From Elusimicrobiales bacterium (GTDB lineage Bacteria > Elusimicrobiota > Elusimicrobia > Elusimicrobiales > UBA9959): a stretch of 64,000 bases of DNA. A program made the position numbers and the translations under genes. The notes beneath the pieces were generated by a model. The model did not search any database and was not told where the DNA came from. It saw only the letters and a program-made list of their open reading frames with translations. Shown in pieces: positions 7,170-15,213 of this stretch (the first letter of the stretch is position 1; each line of letters starts with the position of its first letter). The DNA is taken from NCBI GenBank assembly GCA_028688015.1, contig JAQTZB010000005.1, forward strand, positions 18,561 through 82,560, written 5' to 3'.

Positions 7170-9034
7170 TATTTCTTCCTCCCTATGGCCTGCGCCGGGC
7201 AGGTCTGCTGGCAGGAGCCGTCGCCGATACACAACTCCTCGTTGACGGTAACGGAACCGTCGGCGTTGCGCACGAAGGACGGGCAAGCGAAGTCGGCGGC
7301 GCAGACATAATGACGAGCGCATTTGGCCTGGTCAACGGTTACATGCTGCGGCTTAAGGCCGGGGTTGGCGCGGCGCCTGTCGCGCATGAACTTGAGCATG
7401 CACGGGTGGCGGGCTATCACCACGGCGAAGCCTTTGTGTTCCATGGCCTCTTTCAGGTGCGCCGCCAGCTTGGGCTGGTCGTAGGCGTCGCACTCCCGCA
7501 GGAATTTAACGCCGAGGTTCTTGAGCAGCTCGGGTATGGCCAGGCGGTCTCCGATCTCGCCGTTGCCCGGCCGGGGCTGGTGGCCGGTCATGGCGGTGGT
7601 GCCGTTATCCAGCAGCACCAGCGTGACGTCGCTGTCGCGCGAGGCGGCGTTGACCACGCCCGGCAGGGCGGCGTGGAAGAAAGTAGAGTCCCCGACGAAG
7701 GCGACCACCTTGCGGGAGGTGTTATGCAGCGCCAGGCCCGCCGCCGTGGAAACAGAGTGGCCCATGGAGAACAGCACCTGGCCCATCTCGTACGGCGGCA
7801 GGTAGCCCAGCGAGTGGCAGCCGATGTCGCCTACGGTTATGGCGCCGGGCGGCAGCGCCTTCTTTATGGCGTGGAAAGCCGAGCGGTGGCCGCAGCCTGG
7901 GCACATCTGCGGCAGGCGCGTCGCGGGCGCGGCGTTCTTGCGCGGCGCCGCGCCGGGGAAGAGTTGCGGCCAGGGGCCGGCCAGGCAGGCGCGGGCGCGC
8001 TCCGGGGTCATCTCTCCCATCAGCTCGGCGTGGCTCCGGCGGGCATGCAGGCGGCAGGCGAGGCCGCGGTCGTAGGCCAGCGCCTTCAGCTCTCCCTCGG
8101 TCACGCGGTCGAGCTCCTCGAAGACATAAACTTCATCGTGGGAGGCGAGGAAATCCGCGAGCAGTTTTCCGGGCAGGGGGTAGGACAGGCCCAGCTTGAG
8201 CACGTCCACCGGCGCGCCGGCGGCGCGCACGGCCTCCAGCAGGCACAGGGCGGGCAGGCCGGCGGCTATGGCGCCCAGTTTTTTGGCGCCGGGCGCGGTA
8301 GCCTTGTAGATGGTGTTCAGGGCGCTGGTCTCGCCGTAGGCGGCCCAGGCGTCCAGTTTTTCAAGGGCCCGCTTTTTGAGCGGGAAAACCGTGGTGGTGA
8401 TGGGCACGTACGGGCCGGCAGCAGCGTCGAAGCGGGGCGCCCACTCGCGAGGGGCGGCCGGCAGCGGGCCGAACTGCACGGTCTCGCGGGCGTGGCAGAC
8501 GTGGGTGGTGAGGCGCAGGAAGACGGGCGCGCGGCGCTCGCGGGCGAGGGCGGCGGCCTCTTTGTACATGGCGTAAGTTTCAGCCGGGGAGCCGGGCTCG
8601 AACACCGGGATATAGGCCATGCGGGCGAACCAGCGGTTATCCTGCTCGTTCTGGGAAGAGTTGGCGCCGGGGTCGTCGCCCAGTATTATCACGATGCCGC
8701 CGGGCAGTTCCATCAGCGGCAGCTGGATCAGCGAGTCGGCGGCGACGTTGAGGCCCACGGATTTAAAGAAGACGGCGGCCGGATGGCCGTTGAGCGCCGC
8801 GCCGGCGGCTATTTCCAGCGCTACCTTCTCATTGACGGCGAATTCGAAATGCACCGGGCGGTCCTTCTCTGCGGGCGCCAGCAGCGCCTCGGCTATCTCG
8901 GGCGTGGGCGACCCCGGGTAGCTGGTGGCCACGGCGGTGCCGGCCTCGGCCATGGCCCGCGCCAGCGCGTGGTTCCCCATCGTCAGCGCGCTGAACCCTT
9001 CCTTCTCCGTCATCAAGTCCGCTAATGTTCTCAT
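7169..9034 (-). CDS. iorA: Indolepyruvate ferredoxin oxidoreductase, alpha subunit
   Basis: The 621-residue thiamine-diphosphate enzyme begins with GNHALARAMAEAG and ATSYPGSPTPEI. The TPP-binding half has CPGCGHRSAFHAI and GDIGCHSLG. A C-terminal ferredoxin-like domain carries two clusters with unusual ligands. The first reads CARHYVCAADFACP and the second CIGDGSCQQTCP, so the second cysteine of each set is His or Asp. A good ribosome site (GGAGGTAAA) precedes the ATG. It is an oxygen-sensitive enzyme of anaerobic amino acid fermentation. Confidence 0.94.
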   Translation of the reverse strand: MRTLADLMTEKEGFSALTMGNHALARAMAEAGTAVATSYPGSPTPEIAEALLAPAEKDRPVHFEFAVNEKVALEIAAGAALNGHPAAVFFKSVGLNVAADSLIQLPLMELPGGIVIILGDDPGANSSQNEQDNRWFARMAYIPVFEPGSPAETYAMYKEAAALARERRAPVFLRLTTHVCHARETVQFGPLPAAPREWAPRFDAAAGPYVPITTTVFPLKKRALEKLDAWAAYGETSALNTIYKATAPGAKKLGAIAAGLPALCLLEAVRAAGAPVDVLKLGLSYPLPGKLLADFLASHDEVYVFEELDRVTEGELKALAYDRGLACRLHARRSHAELMGEMTPERARACLAGPWPQLFPGAAPRKNAAPATRLPQMCPGCGHRSAFHAIKKALPPGAITVGDIGCHSLGYLPPYEMGQVLFSMGHSVSTAAGLALHNTSRKVVAFVGDSTFFHAALPGVVNAASRDSDVTLVLLDNGTTAMTGHQPRPGNGEIGDRLAIPELLKNLGVKFLRECDAYDQPKLAAHLKEAMEHKGFAVVIARHPCMLKFMRDRRRANPGLKPQHVTVDQAKCARHYVCAADFACPSFVRNADGSVTVNEELCIGDGSCQQTCPAQAIGRKK

Positions 9035-9116
9035 TTTACCTCCCCAAATTTAGTGTGATCCGCGAGATGCCCAGTCGGGGCCAGCAGGGAAGGGCGCTCG
9101 TGGCTTGGCGGCCTAC

Positions 9117-9221
9117 CGCAGGGGCCTCAGTCGGCCCGAGCTTGCGTAGCGCGAGGGCCGATCTGACAGAGCGAGCCACGGTGTGGCGAGCGTACCCGGA
9201 GAAGGCATACCCTCGCCGGCC
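9117..9221 (+). repeat. Structured intergenic repeat, copy 1
   Basis: This 105-base element is identical to 31734-31838 except for one base (T9213 against C31830), in the same orientation. It contains two hairpins. One has outer arms TCGGCCC/GGGCCGA around CTTGCG-TAG-CGCGAG, and the other is GCCAC-GGT-GTGGC. It lies in the 253-base gap between iorA and the phospholipase D-like gene, where I see no gene. A further hairpin, GCTGCCGG with CCGGCAGC, lies at about 9226-9260. Confidence 0.85.
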
Positions 9222-9287
9222 CACGCTGCCGGGTTCTGCCCCCAAAGGCCGCCGGCAGCCCGGTGTCTTGGGAAAATTAATTAAAGA

Positions 9288-10487
9288 TCAATTACGCTTG
9301 ACCGGCTGGTATTCCTTCATGGGGTCCACCGGCTGGACGTACGGGCCATTCCAGGTCTTGGCGAAGATATCTTCCAGCACCGCCGCGGCCGCGTGGCCCT
9401 TAATGAAGACGGCGACGCCGCGCGAGGTGAGGAAATAGCCGGGGCCCCAGTTGGACGTGCTGATATAGGACGTCTCGCCGTCGAGGACCAGGTACTTGCT
9501 GTGCTCCACGCGCGAGAACGGGATAAAGCCGGAACTGTGCTGCGGCAGCGCAGATATCTTTACGTGCACGCCCTCGGTCTTGGCCAGCGCCTTGATGTCG
9601 CGGTCGCCCTTGCCGCCCATGGTCCAGTCGGCGAAGACCAGCTCTACCTTCACGCCGCGCGCCGCGGCCTTGCGGAAAGCGGCGTCCAGCTCGGCCCAGC
9701 GCTTTGAGCCGTGCTCCTGCAGCGCGTAGCTCATCACCTGCCCGCGCACGGTCTTCTTGGCCGCGCCCAGCGCCTTCAGCAGCGCGCTTATCTCGGTGTC
9801 GGCGCCCTTGGGCGCGTAGCCCACCGGGCTGTAGGCCAGACTGTAAGTTACCTCGCCGCCGTTCAGCTGCGCCTTCTCTGGCTTGGAGACCGAGAGCACC
9901 ACCTTTTTGTCGTCGAACATCTTGCGCGGCTCCGCGCCGCCGGCCAGCGCCCAGTCCGCCTTGAACAGCAGCGCCAGGTCAGCCGCGGCCTTCTCGCTCT
10001 TCATGCGCACGCCGACCTCGTGGATGTGCTTCAGCGAGCGCCAGTCGAAGTTCTGGCTGCCCACGTAGGCGTCGGTGCCGTCCACGATGAAGAACTTGGC
10101 GTGCTGCACGCCGCCGCCGGCCTTCTTGAAATCTATCACGCGCGTCTCCACGCCGGCCTCTTTCAGGGCGGGCAGGGACTTCTCGCTTTCTTTAAGCATC
10201 ACCTTGTCCACCAGGAAGCGCACCTTCACGCCGCGCTTGGCGGCGTCCTTCACGGCGGCCAGCACCGGCTCCAGGACCTCGCCGGCCTGGTCGGCGATGT
10301 AGAACTGCTCTATATCCAGCGTCTTCTTGGCGGCGCCGATCAGTTCCAGCCATACGGCCTGCGGCCGCGCGGCCAGCGTAGAGCCGTAGACCGTCTCGTC
10401 GGGCGCGCTCTCCACTATCTGCAGTTCCGCCGCCCCTGCCAGCGAAGCCCCCAGCAGCAGCGACAGCACCAGGAAAGTTTTTTTCAT
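9288..10487 (-). CDS. Secreted phospholipase D-like protein
   Basis: The 399-residue product has an N-terminal signal peptide (cleaved about residue 19) and two HxKxxxxD motifs, HAKFFIVD and HSKYLVLD. Each is followed by the Gly/Ser-Asn context of the phospholipase D superfamily (GSQNFD, STSNWG). Two HKD half-sites form one active site for phosphodiester cleavage or transfer, on phospholipids or nucleic acids. The domain spacing recalls the PLD3/PLD4-like branch (inference). The ribosome site AAGGGG precedes the ATG. It lies 16 bases downstream of the EamA transporter gene and is probably cotranscribed with it. Confidence 0.85.
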   Translation of the reverse strand: MKKTFLVLSLLLGASLAGAAELQIVESAPDETVYGSTLAARPQAVWLELIGAAKKTLDIEQFYIADQAGEVLEPVLAAVKDAAKRGVKVRFLVDKVMLKESEKSLPALKEAGVETRVIDFKKAGGGVQHAKFFIVDGTDAYVGSQNFDWRSLKHIHEVGVRMKSEKAAADLALLFKADWALAGGAEPRKMFDDKKVVLSVSKPEKAQLNGGEVTYSLAYSPVGYAPKGADTEISALLKALGAAKKTVRGQVMSYALQEHGSKRWAELDAAFRKAAARGVKVELVFADWTMGGKGDRDIKALAKTEGVHVKISALPQHSSGFIPFSRVEHSKYLVLDGETSYISTSNWGPGYFLTSRGVAVFIKGHAAAAVLEDIFAKTWNGPYVQPVDPMKEYQPVKRN

Positions 10488-10503
10488 ATGTTGACCCCTT
10501 TTC

Positions 10504-11403
10504 CTACACCGGCAGCACTTCTTTTTTGACCGCCCGCCTGAAGTTGAACTTGGACAGCTCCCCGATGATCATGCCGGACACGATCAGCAGGCCGCCCAGC
10601 GCTTTAACGCCCACGAATTCCTCGCCGCCCCAGGTCCACGCGAAGACGGCGGCGAAGACCGGCTCCAATGTGAAAATTATACCAACCTTGAAGGGCTCGG
10701 AATGCTTCTGGGCCACCATCTGGATGAAGAAGGCCGTCAGCGTGGGGAACACGGCCAGGAACAGGATCACGCCCCAGCCGTTGAGGCTGGCCACCGCCAG
10801 CGACGAGCCCCGCAGCAGCGCTATGAAAAAAGAGATAGCCGAGACCATCCAGAACTGGTGGAAGGCCAGCAGCACCGTGTCCGCCTCGGCCTTCACGTAC
10901 TTGTCGGTCACTATCAGGTGGGCGGAATAGGCGGCAGCCGCCACCAGCGTCAGGGCGTCGCCGACATTGAAGCCGCTGACGCCGCCGGTCAGCAGCCACA
11001 TGCCGGCGATGGCCAGCAGCGCGGACGCGCCCTGCAGGCGCGTCGGCTTTTCCCGCCTGAAAAAGTACATGAAGACCGGGATGAAGATGATGAAAAGCCC
11101 CGTTATGAAGCCGGAGTTGGAGGCCGAGGTGTAGAGCAGGCCGGTTGTCTGCGTCAGGTAGAGCGCCGCCAGGAAGAGGGAAAGGTAGAACCCCTCCTTC
11201 ATGTGCCGCGTTTTGTCCTTGCGTTTCAGTACCCAGGGCAGCAGCAGGGCGGCCGAAACTATGAAACGGATAGCCACCATTACCACCGGGTCCACGGCGT
11301 CCAGGGCGCCCTTGGTGACTATGAAGGTGGAGCCCCAGATAGCGGCACAATAGAATAGGCCGATATCCGACCAGAGTTTTGCTCGCGGGGCTGGCTTGAC
11401 CAT
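10504..11403 (-). CDS. EamA/DMT family transporter
   Basis: The 299-residue protein has about ten transmembrane segments and two EamA repeats, with AAIWGSTFIVTKGALD in the first helix and EPVFAAVFAW near the end. The family exports amino acids and other small metabolites. The substrate is not evident. I chose the ATG at 11403 rather than far upstream codons because homology starts there and a TATAAT ends seven bases before it. Confidence 0.85.
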   Translation of the reverse strand: MVKPAPRAKLWSDIGLFYCAAIWGSTFIVTKGALDAVDPVVMVAIRFIVSAALLLPWVLKRKDKTRHMKEGFYLSLFLAALYLTQTTGLLYTSASNSGFITGLFIIFIPVFMYFFRREKPTRLQGASALLAIAGMWLLTGGVSGFNVGDALTLVAAAAYSAHLIVTDKYVKAEADTVLLAFHQFWMVSAISFFIALLRGSSLAVASLNGWGVILFLAVFPTLTAFFIQMVAQKHSEPFKVGIIFTLEPVFAAVFAWTWGGEEFVGVKALGGLLIVSGMIIGELSKFNFRRAVKKEVLPV

Positions 11404-11410
11404 TAGAGAA

Positions 11411-11416
11411 ATTATA
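11411..11416 (-). promoter_or_regulatory. TATAAT -10 box, near-leaderless start
   Basis: On the minus strand TATAAT ends seven bases before the EamA ATG. There is no room for a Shine-Dalgarno sequence and no convincing -35. Confidence 0.55.
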
Positions 11417-11496
11417 CTTTGTTTGCTCCCGGGTGTTTCCGGCCCCGCTAATTTTTGTATAAACTTATGGTAGCGGCGCGGGCACGGAGGAAAAGC

Positions 11497-12198
11497 ATGA
11501 CCCCTGAACAGTTCACCGAAACCCTTAAGACCACCTGCGGCGGCAACCTGCTGGCCGTGGTACTCTACGGCTCGGCCGCCGCCGGCGACAGCGTAGAGGG
11601 CAAGTCCGACTATAACGTCATGGCGGTGCTCGAGCAGGCGGGCCTGCCGGAGCTGAAGGCCGTGGCCGCCGCCTCGAAGGACTGGTTGAAGGCGGGCAAC
11701 CCGCCCCCGCTGCTCTTCTCGCGCGAGCGCCTGCTGGCCTCCGGAGACACTTTCCCGATAGAACTCTCGGACATGAAGGATTTTCACCGCGTCCTCTTTG
11801 GAGAAAACCCGCTAACCGGCATACGGATGGAGTCAGCGCACCTGCGCCTGGCGCTCGAGCGCGAATTCAAGGGCAAGCTGATCCTGCTGCGCGAATCCTA
11901 CATGGCCTGCGGCGGCGAAAGGAAGGCCGTGGAGCGGCTCATCGCCGGCTCGGTTTCGCAGTTCCTGGTACTGTGCCGCGCGGCGCTGCGCCTGCGCGAG
12001 GGCAAAGTGCCCGCGTCCAAGCTGGAATGCGCCGAGCGCCTGAAGGCCCACGCGCAGTTCGACCCGGCCGTCTTCCGCGAGGCGTACGACCTGCGCCGCG
12101 GCGCCCTCAAGGGCGCGGACACCGAGGCGCTGTTCGGCCGCTACCTGGCGGCCATAGACGCTCTGTGCGCGGCGCTGGACGGGTGGGACGCGAAATGA
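11497..12198 (+). CDS. Nucleotidyltransferase-fold protein, degenerate active site
   Basis: The product has 233 residues from the ATG at 11497, chosen because GGAGG lies at ideal spacing. The upstream TTG frame start lacks a ribosome site. LYGSAAAGDS followed by KSDYNV resembles the pol-beta-type nucleotidyltransferase signature GSxxxG...SDxD, but the second catalytic Asp is Asn here. The rest is helical. Its stop overlaps the start of the next small gene (ATGA). Activity is doubtful and the function is unknown. Confidence 0.6.
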   Translation: MTPEQFTETLKTTCGGNLLAVVLYGSAAAGDSVEGKSDYNVMAVLEQAGLPELKAVAAASKDWLKAGNPPPLLFSRERLLASGDTFPIELSDMKDFHRVLFGENPLTGIRMESAHLRLALEREFKGKLILLRESYMACGGERKAVERLIAGSVSQFLVLCRAALRLREGKVPASKLECAERLKAHAQFDPAVFREAYDLRRGALKGADTEALFGRYLAAIDALCAALDGWDAK

Positions 12199-12524
12199 GG
12201 CGCCTGAGGGCGTTGGCCCTGGCCGCCGCGGTATTGTGCGCGGCCCCGGCGGCGGCGCAATTCAATTCCTGGGAAGGCGCCGGCGAGACCGTGGATACCC
12301 CGGCGCAGGATTTCCTGCGTCGCCACGGCAAGCTGGTGTTCGGCGCGCTGCCGGTGGTGATGTTCGTGGTCTACTTCCTGGTGATGGGACCCGCGGACAT
12401 GCTCGACGCGGCGCGCAGGAGCGCCAGCATGCGCCGGCGCGGCCTGTTCGGCAACCGGGGCGGCTTCGGCAGTTCGGGCGGCTTCGGCGGGGACCCTATT
12501 ACCCGCAAGAACCCCTGGCTTTGA
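12195..12524 (+). CDS. Small membrane protein with glycine-rich tail
   Basis: The 109-residue product has a predicted signal peptide (AAAVLCAAPAAAQ), a short linker, one hydrophobic segment (about 50-66) and a Gly/Arg-rich C terminus with GGFGSSGGFGG. I do not recognise a family. The ATG overlaps the previous stop, so it should be translated with the nucleotidyltransferase-like gene. This overlap selects the start and the frame among several competing frames. Confidence 0.6.
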   Translation: MRRLRALALAAAVLCAAPAAAQFNSWEGAGETVDTPAQDFLRRHGKLVFGALPVVMFVVYFLVMGPADMLDAARRSASMRRRGLFGNRGGFGSSGGFGGDPITRKNPWL

Positions 12525-12575
12525 CCCGGGACGGCCGCGTTTTACGTTTTAAGTTTTCAAACTACAAGGAGCCCT

Positions 12576-13811
12576 ATGAAAGACCAGCTACTCAAGAAGA
12601 TAGAGACCTACGAAAATTACGCGATCGAAATGCAGCGCGGCCTCACCGCGATCCCTGCGCTGGCCCCGTCCTCCGGCGGCGAGGGCGAATACGACAAGGC
12701 CAAGTGGCTGGAAGGCGAGCTGAAGAAGCTGAAGTTCGATTCCATAGAGTGGATCAACGCCCCGCAGAAGGAAGCCAAGAACGGCATCCGCCCCAATATC
12801 ATCGCCCGCTACAAGGGCAAGAGCAGCAAGAAGACCATCTGGTTCATGGCCCACCTCGACATTGTCCCCCCCGGCGAGGCGAAGCTCTGGAAAAGCGACC
12901 CCTACAAGATGGAAGTGCAGGGCCGCAACCTGATAGGCCGCGGCGTGGAAGACAACCAGCAGGCCATCGTGTCGAGCATCATGGTGGTGAAGGCCATGAT
13001 GGAGCTGGATTACCGGCCCGAGTACGACATCGCCCTGCTGTTCTGCGCCGACGAGGAGACCGGCTCCGGCTTCGGCGCCGACTACATTTCCGATAACAAG
13101 CCGGACATCTTCGGCAAAGAAGACATGTTCTTCGTGCCCGACTCCGGCTGCGAGGACGGCTCGCTGATAGAGGTGGCCGAGAAGTCCATCATGTGGATGA
13201 AGGTCGTCACGAAGGGCAAACAGTGCCACGCCAGCCGCCCGTCGCTCGGCATCAACGCCTTCAAGGCCGCCAGCGAGCTGGTGGTAAAGTACCAGGGCCT
13301 CTACGAGAAGTTCCCCCACAAGGACGCGCTCTACGAGCCGCCGATCAGCACCTTCGAGCCCACCAAGAAAGAGGCCAACGTGCCCAACGTGAACACCCTG
13401 CCCGGCGAGGATGTGTTCTACATGGACTGCCGCGTGATGCCGGTGTACCAACTGACCGAGGTGAAGGCCGAGATGCGCCGCCTGGCCGACGAGGTGGAGG
13501 CGAAGCACGGCGTGAAGATCTCCTTCGAGCCGCAGCAGGAGGCGCAGGCCGCGCCCCCCACCGATCCCAACGCCGCCATCGTGGTGGCGCTGAAGAAAGC
13601 CATCAAAGAGATCTTGAACGTGGAGGCCAAGGCCTACGGCATAGGCGGCGGCACGGTGGCCGCCTTCTTCCGCAGGCTCAACCTGCCGGTGGTGGTGTAT
13701 TCCCGCCTCAATGAGACGGCGCACATGCCCAACGAGTCCTGCGTGATAGACCACATGATGGGCGACGCCAAGGTGTTCGCCGTCACCACGCTGCTGCTCT
13801 GCGAAAAGTAA
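12576..13811 (+). CDS. M20 family metallopeptidase (DapE/ArgE-like)
   Basis: The 411-residue zinc hydrolase begins after AAGGAG-N5-ATG. The metal and catalytic residues of M20 are visible as AHLDIVPP, RGVEDNQQ, ADEETGSG, PDSG and the C-terminal ETAHMPNE. A lid/dimerisation domain sits between. Family members cleave dipeptides or N-acyl amino acids, and this one resembles the Xaa-His/dipeptidase-type enzymes without clear substrate assignment. A strong terminator follows. Confidence 0.88.
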   Translation: MKDQLLKKIETYENYAIEMQRGLTAIPALAPSSGGEGEYDKAKWLEGELKKLKFDSIEWINAPQKEAKNGIRPNIIARYKGKSSKKTIWFMAHLDIVPPGEAKLWKSDPYKMEVQGRNLIGRGVEDNQQAIVSSIMVVKAMMELDYRPEYDIALLFCADEETGSGFGADYISDNKPDIFGKEDMFFVPDSGCEDGSLIEVAEKSIMWMKVVTKGKQCHASRPSLGINAFKAASELVVKYQGLYEKFPHKDALYEPPISTFEPTKKEANVPNVNTLPGEDVFYMDCRVMPVYQLTEVKAEMRRLADEVEAKHGVKISFEPQQEAQAAPPTDPNAAIVVALKKAIKEILNVEAKAYGIGGGTVAAFFRRLNLPVVVYSRLNETAHMPNESCVIDHMMGDAKVFAVTTLLLCEK

Positions 13812-13831
13812 GGGCCGCGGCCACAAAAAAG

Positions 13832-13860
13832 AAAAGCGCCGGCGCGGGCCGGCGCTTTTC
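13832..13860. terminator. Bidirectional intrinsic terminator
   Basis: The stem AAAAGCGCCGGC/GCCGGCGCTTTT has a four-base loop with T-rich flanks on both strands. It serves the M20 gene on plus and the rpoN operon on minus. Confidence 0.9.
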
Positions 13861-13874
13861 TTTTGCCGCGGGGC

Positions 13875-13970
13875 TCAGTACCAGCCCTTTTCCTCTATCC
13901 ACGCGGCCAGCGCGGCCGACAGGAAGGCGGCTATAATGAACGAATAGCCCATGCTGTAGATCCACTTCAT
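13875..13970 (-). CDS. 31-residue membrane peptide downstream of rpoN
   Basis: The ATG overlaps the rpoN stop codon (ATGA), and the frame runs 31 codons to TGA just before the terminator. The product starts MKWIYSMGYS, continues with a hydrophobic helix (IIAAFLSAALAAW) and ends with charged EEKGWY. Stop overlap, hydrophobic character and tight fit to the terminator support a real small protein. The function is unknown. It resembles small single-pass regulatory peptides in form only. Confidence 0.55.
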   Translation of the reverse strand: MKWIYSMGYSFIIAAFLSAALAAWIEEKGWY

Positions 13971-15034
13971 TCGGCCTCGCCGGCCCGCGCACCCGAGGCG
14001 GCCAGCCGCAGGTCCTTGCGGTACTGCGCCACCGAGCGGCGCGACAGGGCCACGCCGTGGCGCCCCTTCAGCTCCCCCCGCAACCCCTCGTCGCTGAGGT
14101 GCGGTTTTTCGGTAGCCAGGGCGTAGAGGCGCTCCAGGTTGACCTGCTTGGAGGTGGGCAGCAGCACGGTCATCGGCGCCTGCATGCCCCACGGCATTTC
14201 CACGGACTTGTTGGACACCAGGCGGTTGATCACGCTCGGGTCCACCTCCAGGTTCTTGGCCAGCGTCTTCTGCGACAGCGGCCGGCGGCGGCCCGGCTCG
14301 CCGGTGGCGAGGTAGTCGGCCTGCACGCTTATTAAAATTTCCAGCGCGCGGTACAGGGTGGTCTTGCGCTTGTCGGCGAACTCCACCTTGCGCAGCAGCT
14401 TTTCCACGCGGGACCGCTCGGCGAGGTCCAGGCCGGGCAGCAGCTGCGCCAGCTTGTCGGGATCCACCTTGTAGCGGCCTTTCCAGATCTCGCGGTTGAA
14501 GAAGGCCAGTTCCGGCTCGCCGTCCTTCAGGGTTATCCCGGCGACCGCGCTGTACACCGCGGCGGCGGGCGCCTCGGCCTGGCCCTCGAACTCCGCCTGG
14601 ATGAAAGCCCGGTTGACGAAGTCGCGCAGGCGCTCCGCGTCCTTTACGGAGATGTCGCATTCCTCGGCGCGCTCCACGTCGCTCATGACCGCGTCCTTCA
14701 GAAAGCAGGCCTCGAACTTTTCCTGGCCTACGCCCTGGATCAGCACCACCAGGTCGCCGGAGCCGTCTGCCAGCTCGGGCAGGCCGCCGCCGGAAAGCTT
14801 GAGCCCGTAGCCGGCGTATTTGCGCGCGGCGTAGCGCGCGGAGGGAAATTCGCTGAGCGTCAGCGCGCCGGAGGACTTCAGCAGTTCGAAGACCTTCCCG
14901 CCCTCCAGCTCTTTCAGGGTTTTAGCGAACTCTTCTTCGCTCATCGCAGCCATCTGCGCCATCTTCAGCGCGCCCAGCACGGACGCGGAAGTCCTGGCGC
15001 CTGCCCCTGCGTTAAGCCTGAAACCGTGTTTCAT
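13967..15034 (-). CDS. rpoN: RNA polymerase sigma-54 factor, short form
   Basis: The 355-residue product is shorter than the usual 430-500. The core-binding and HTH regions are clear (TLAKNLEVDPSVINRLVSNK), and the C-terminal RpoN box reads RRSVAQYRKDL (about 332-342). Region I is abbreviated and not Gln-rich, and the acidic region II is missing. AAGGA lies before the ATG. The gene is divergent from a sigma-54-type activator, and a site resembling a sigma-54 promoter lies about 45-60 bases upstream of its start. Confidence 0.9.
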   Translation of the reverse strand: MKHGFRLNAGAGARTSASVLGALKMAQMAAMSEEEFAKTLKELEGGKVFELLKSSGALTLSEFPSARYAARKYAGYGLKLSGGGLPELADGSGDLVVLIQGVGQEKFEACFLKDAVMSDVERAEECDISVKDAERLRDFVNRAFIQAEFEGQAEAPAAAVYSAVAGITLKDGEPELAFFNREIWKGRYKVDPDKLAQLLPGLDLAERSRVEKLLRKVEFADKRKTTLYRALEILISVQADYLATGEPGRRRPLSQKTLAKNLEVDPSVINRLVSNKSVEMPWGMQAPMTVLLPTSKQVNLERLYALATEKPHLSDEGLRGELKGRHGVALSRRSVAQYRKDLRLAASGARAGEAE

Positions 15035-15075
15035 AATGCGGTCCTTTTAAAAATCCAGCCTCTTACCTCATAATA

Positions 15076-15092
15076 GAACAATTTTTATGCCA
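15076..15092 (-). promoter_or_regulatory. Sigma-54-like site upstream of rpoN
   Basis: On the minus strand TGGCATAAAAATTGTTC matches TGGCAN-N5-TTGC except that the -12 GC is GT. Transcription would start near 15067, leaving a 30-odd base leader with AAGGA. This suggests autoregulation. A TATTAT at 15069-15074 offers an alternative sigma-70 -10 without a -35. Confidence 0.45.
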
Positions 15093-15152
15093 GCCGCAAG
15101 CCAAGGCCCGCCATTGGCCCCCCCCCTAGCGCGAAGGCGGCTCCAAGTTCTG

Positions 15153-15158
15153 TATAAT
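15153..15158 (+). promoter_or_regulatory. TATAAT -10 box for sigma-54 activator
   Basis: A perfect TATAAT would start RNA near 15165, giving a leader of about 49 bases that contains the GGAG ribosome site before 15214. The -35 is poor. Confidence 0.45.
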
Positions 15159-15213
15159 AAGAGCCGGGGTTAAATCTTTTCATTTGAAAATACCGGTTCT
15201 CAGCGGAGAATTT

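Noticed and set aside
15184-15213. TTG start adding ten residues to the sigma-54 activator
   Set aside because: There is no ribosome site there. GGAG precedes the ATG at 15214, which begins right at the receiver domain.
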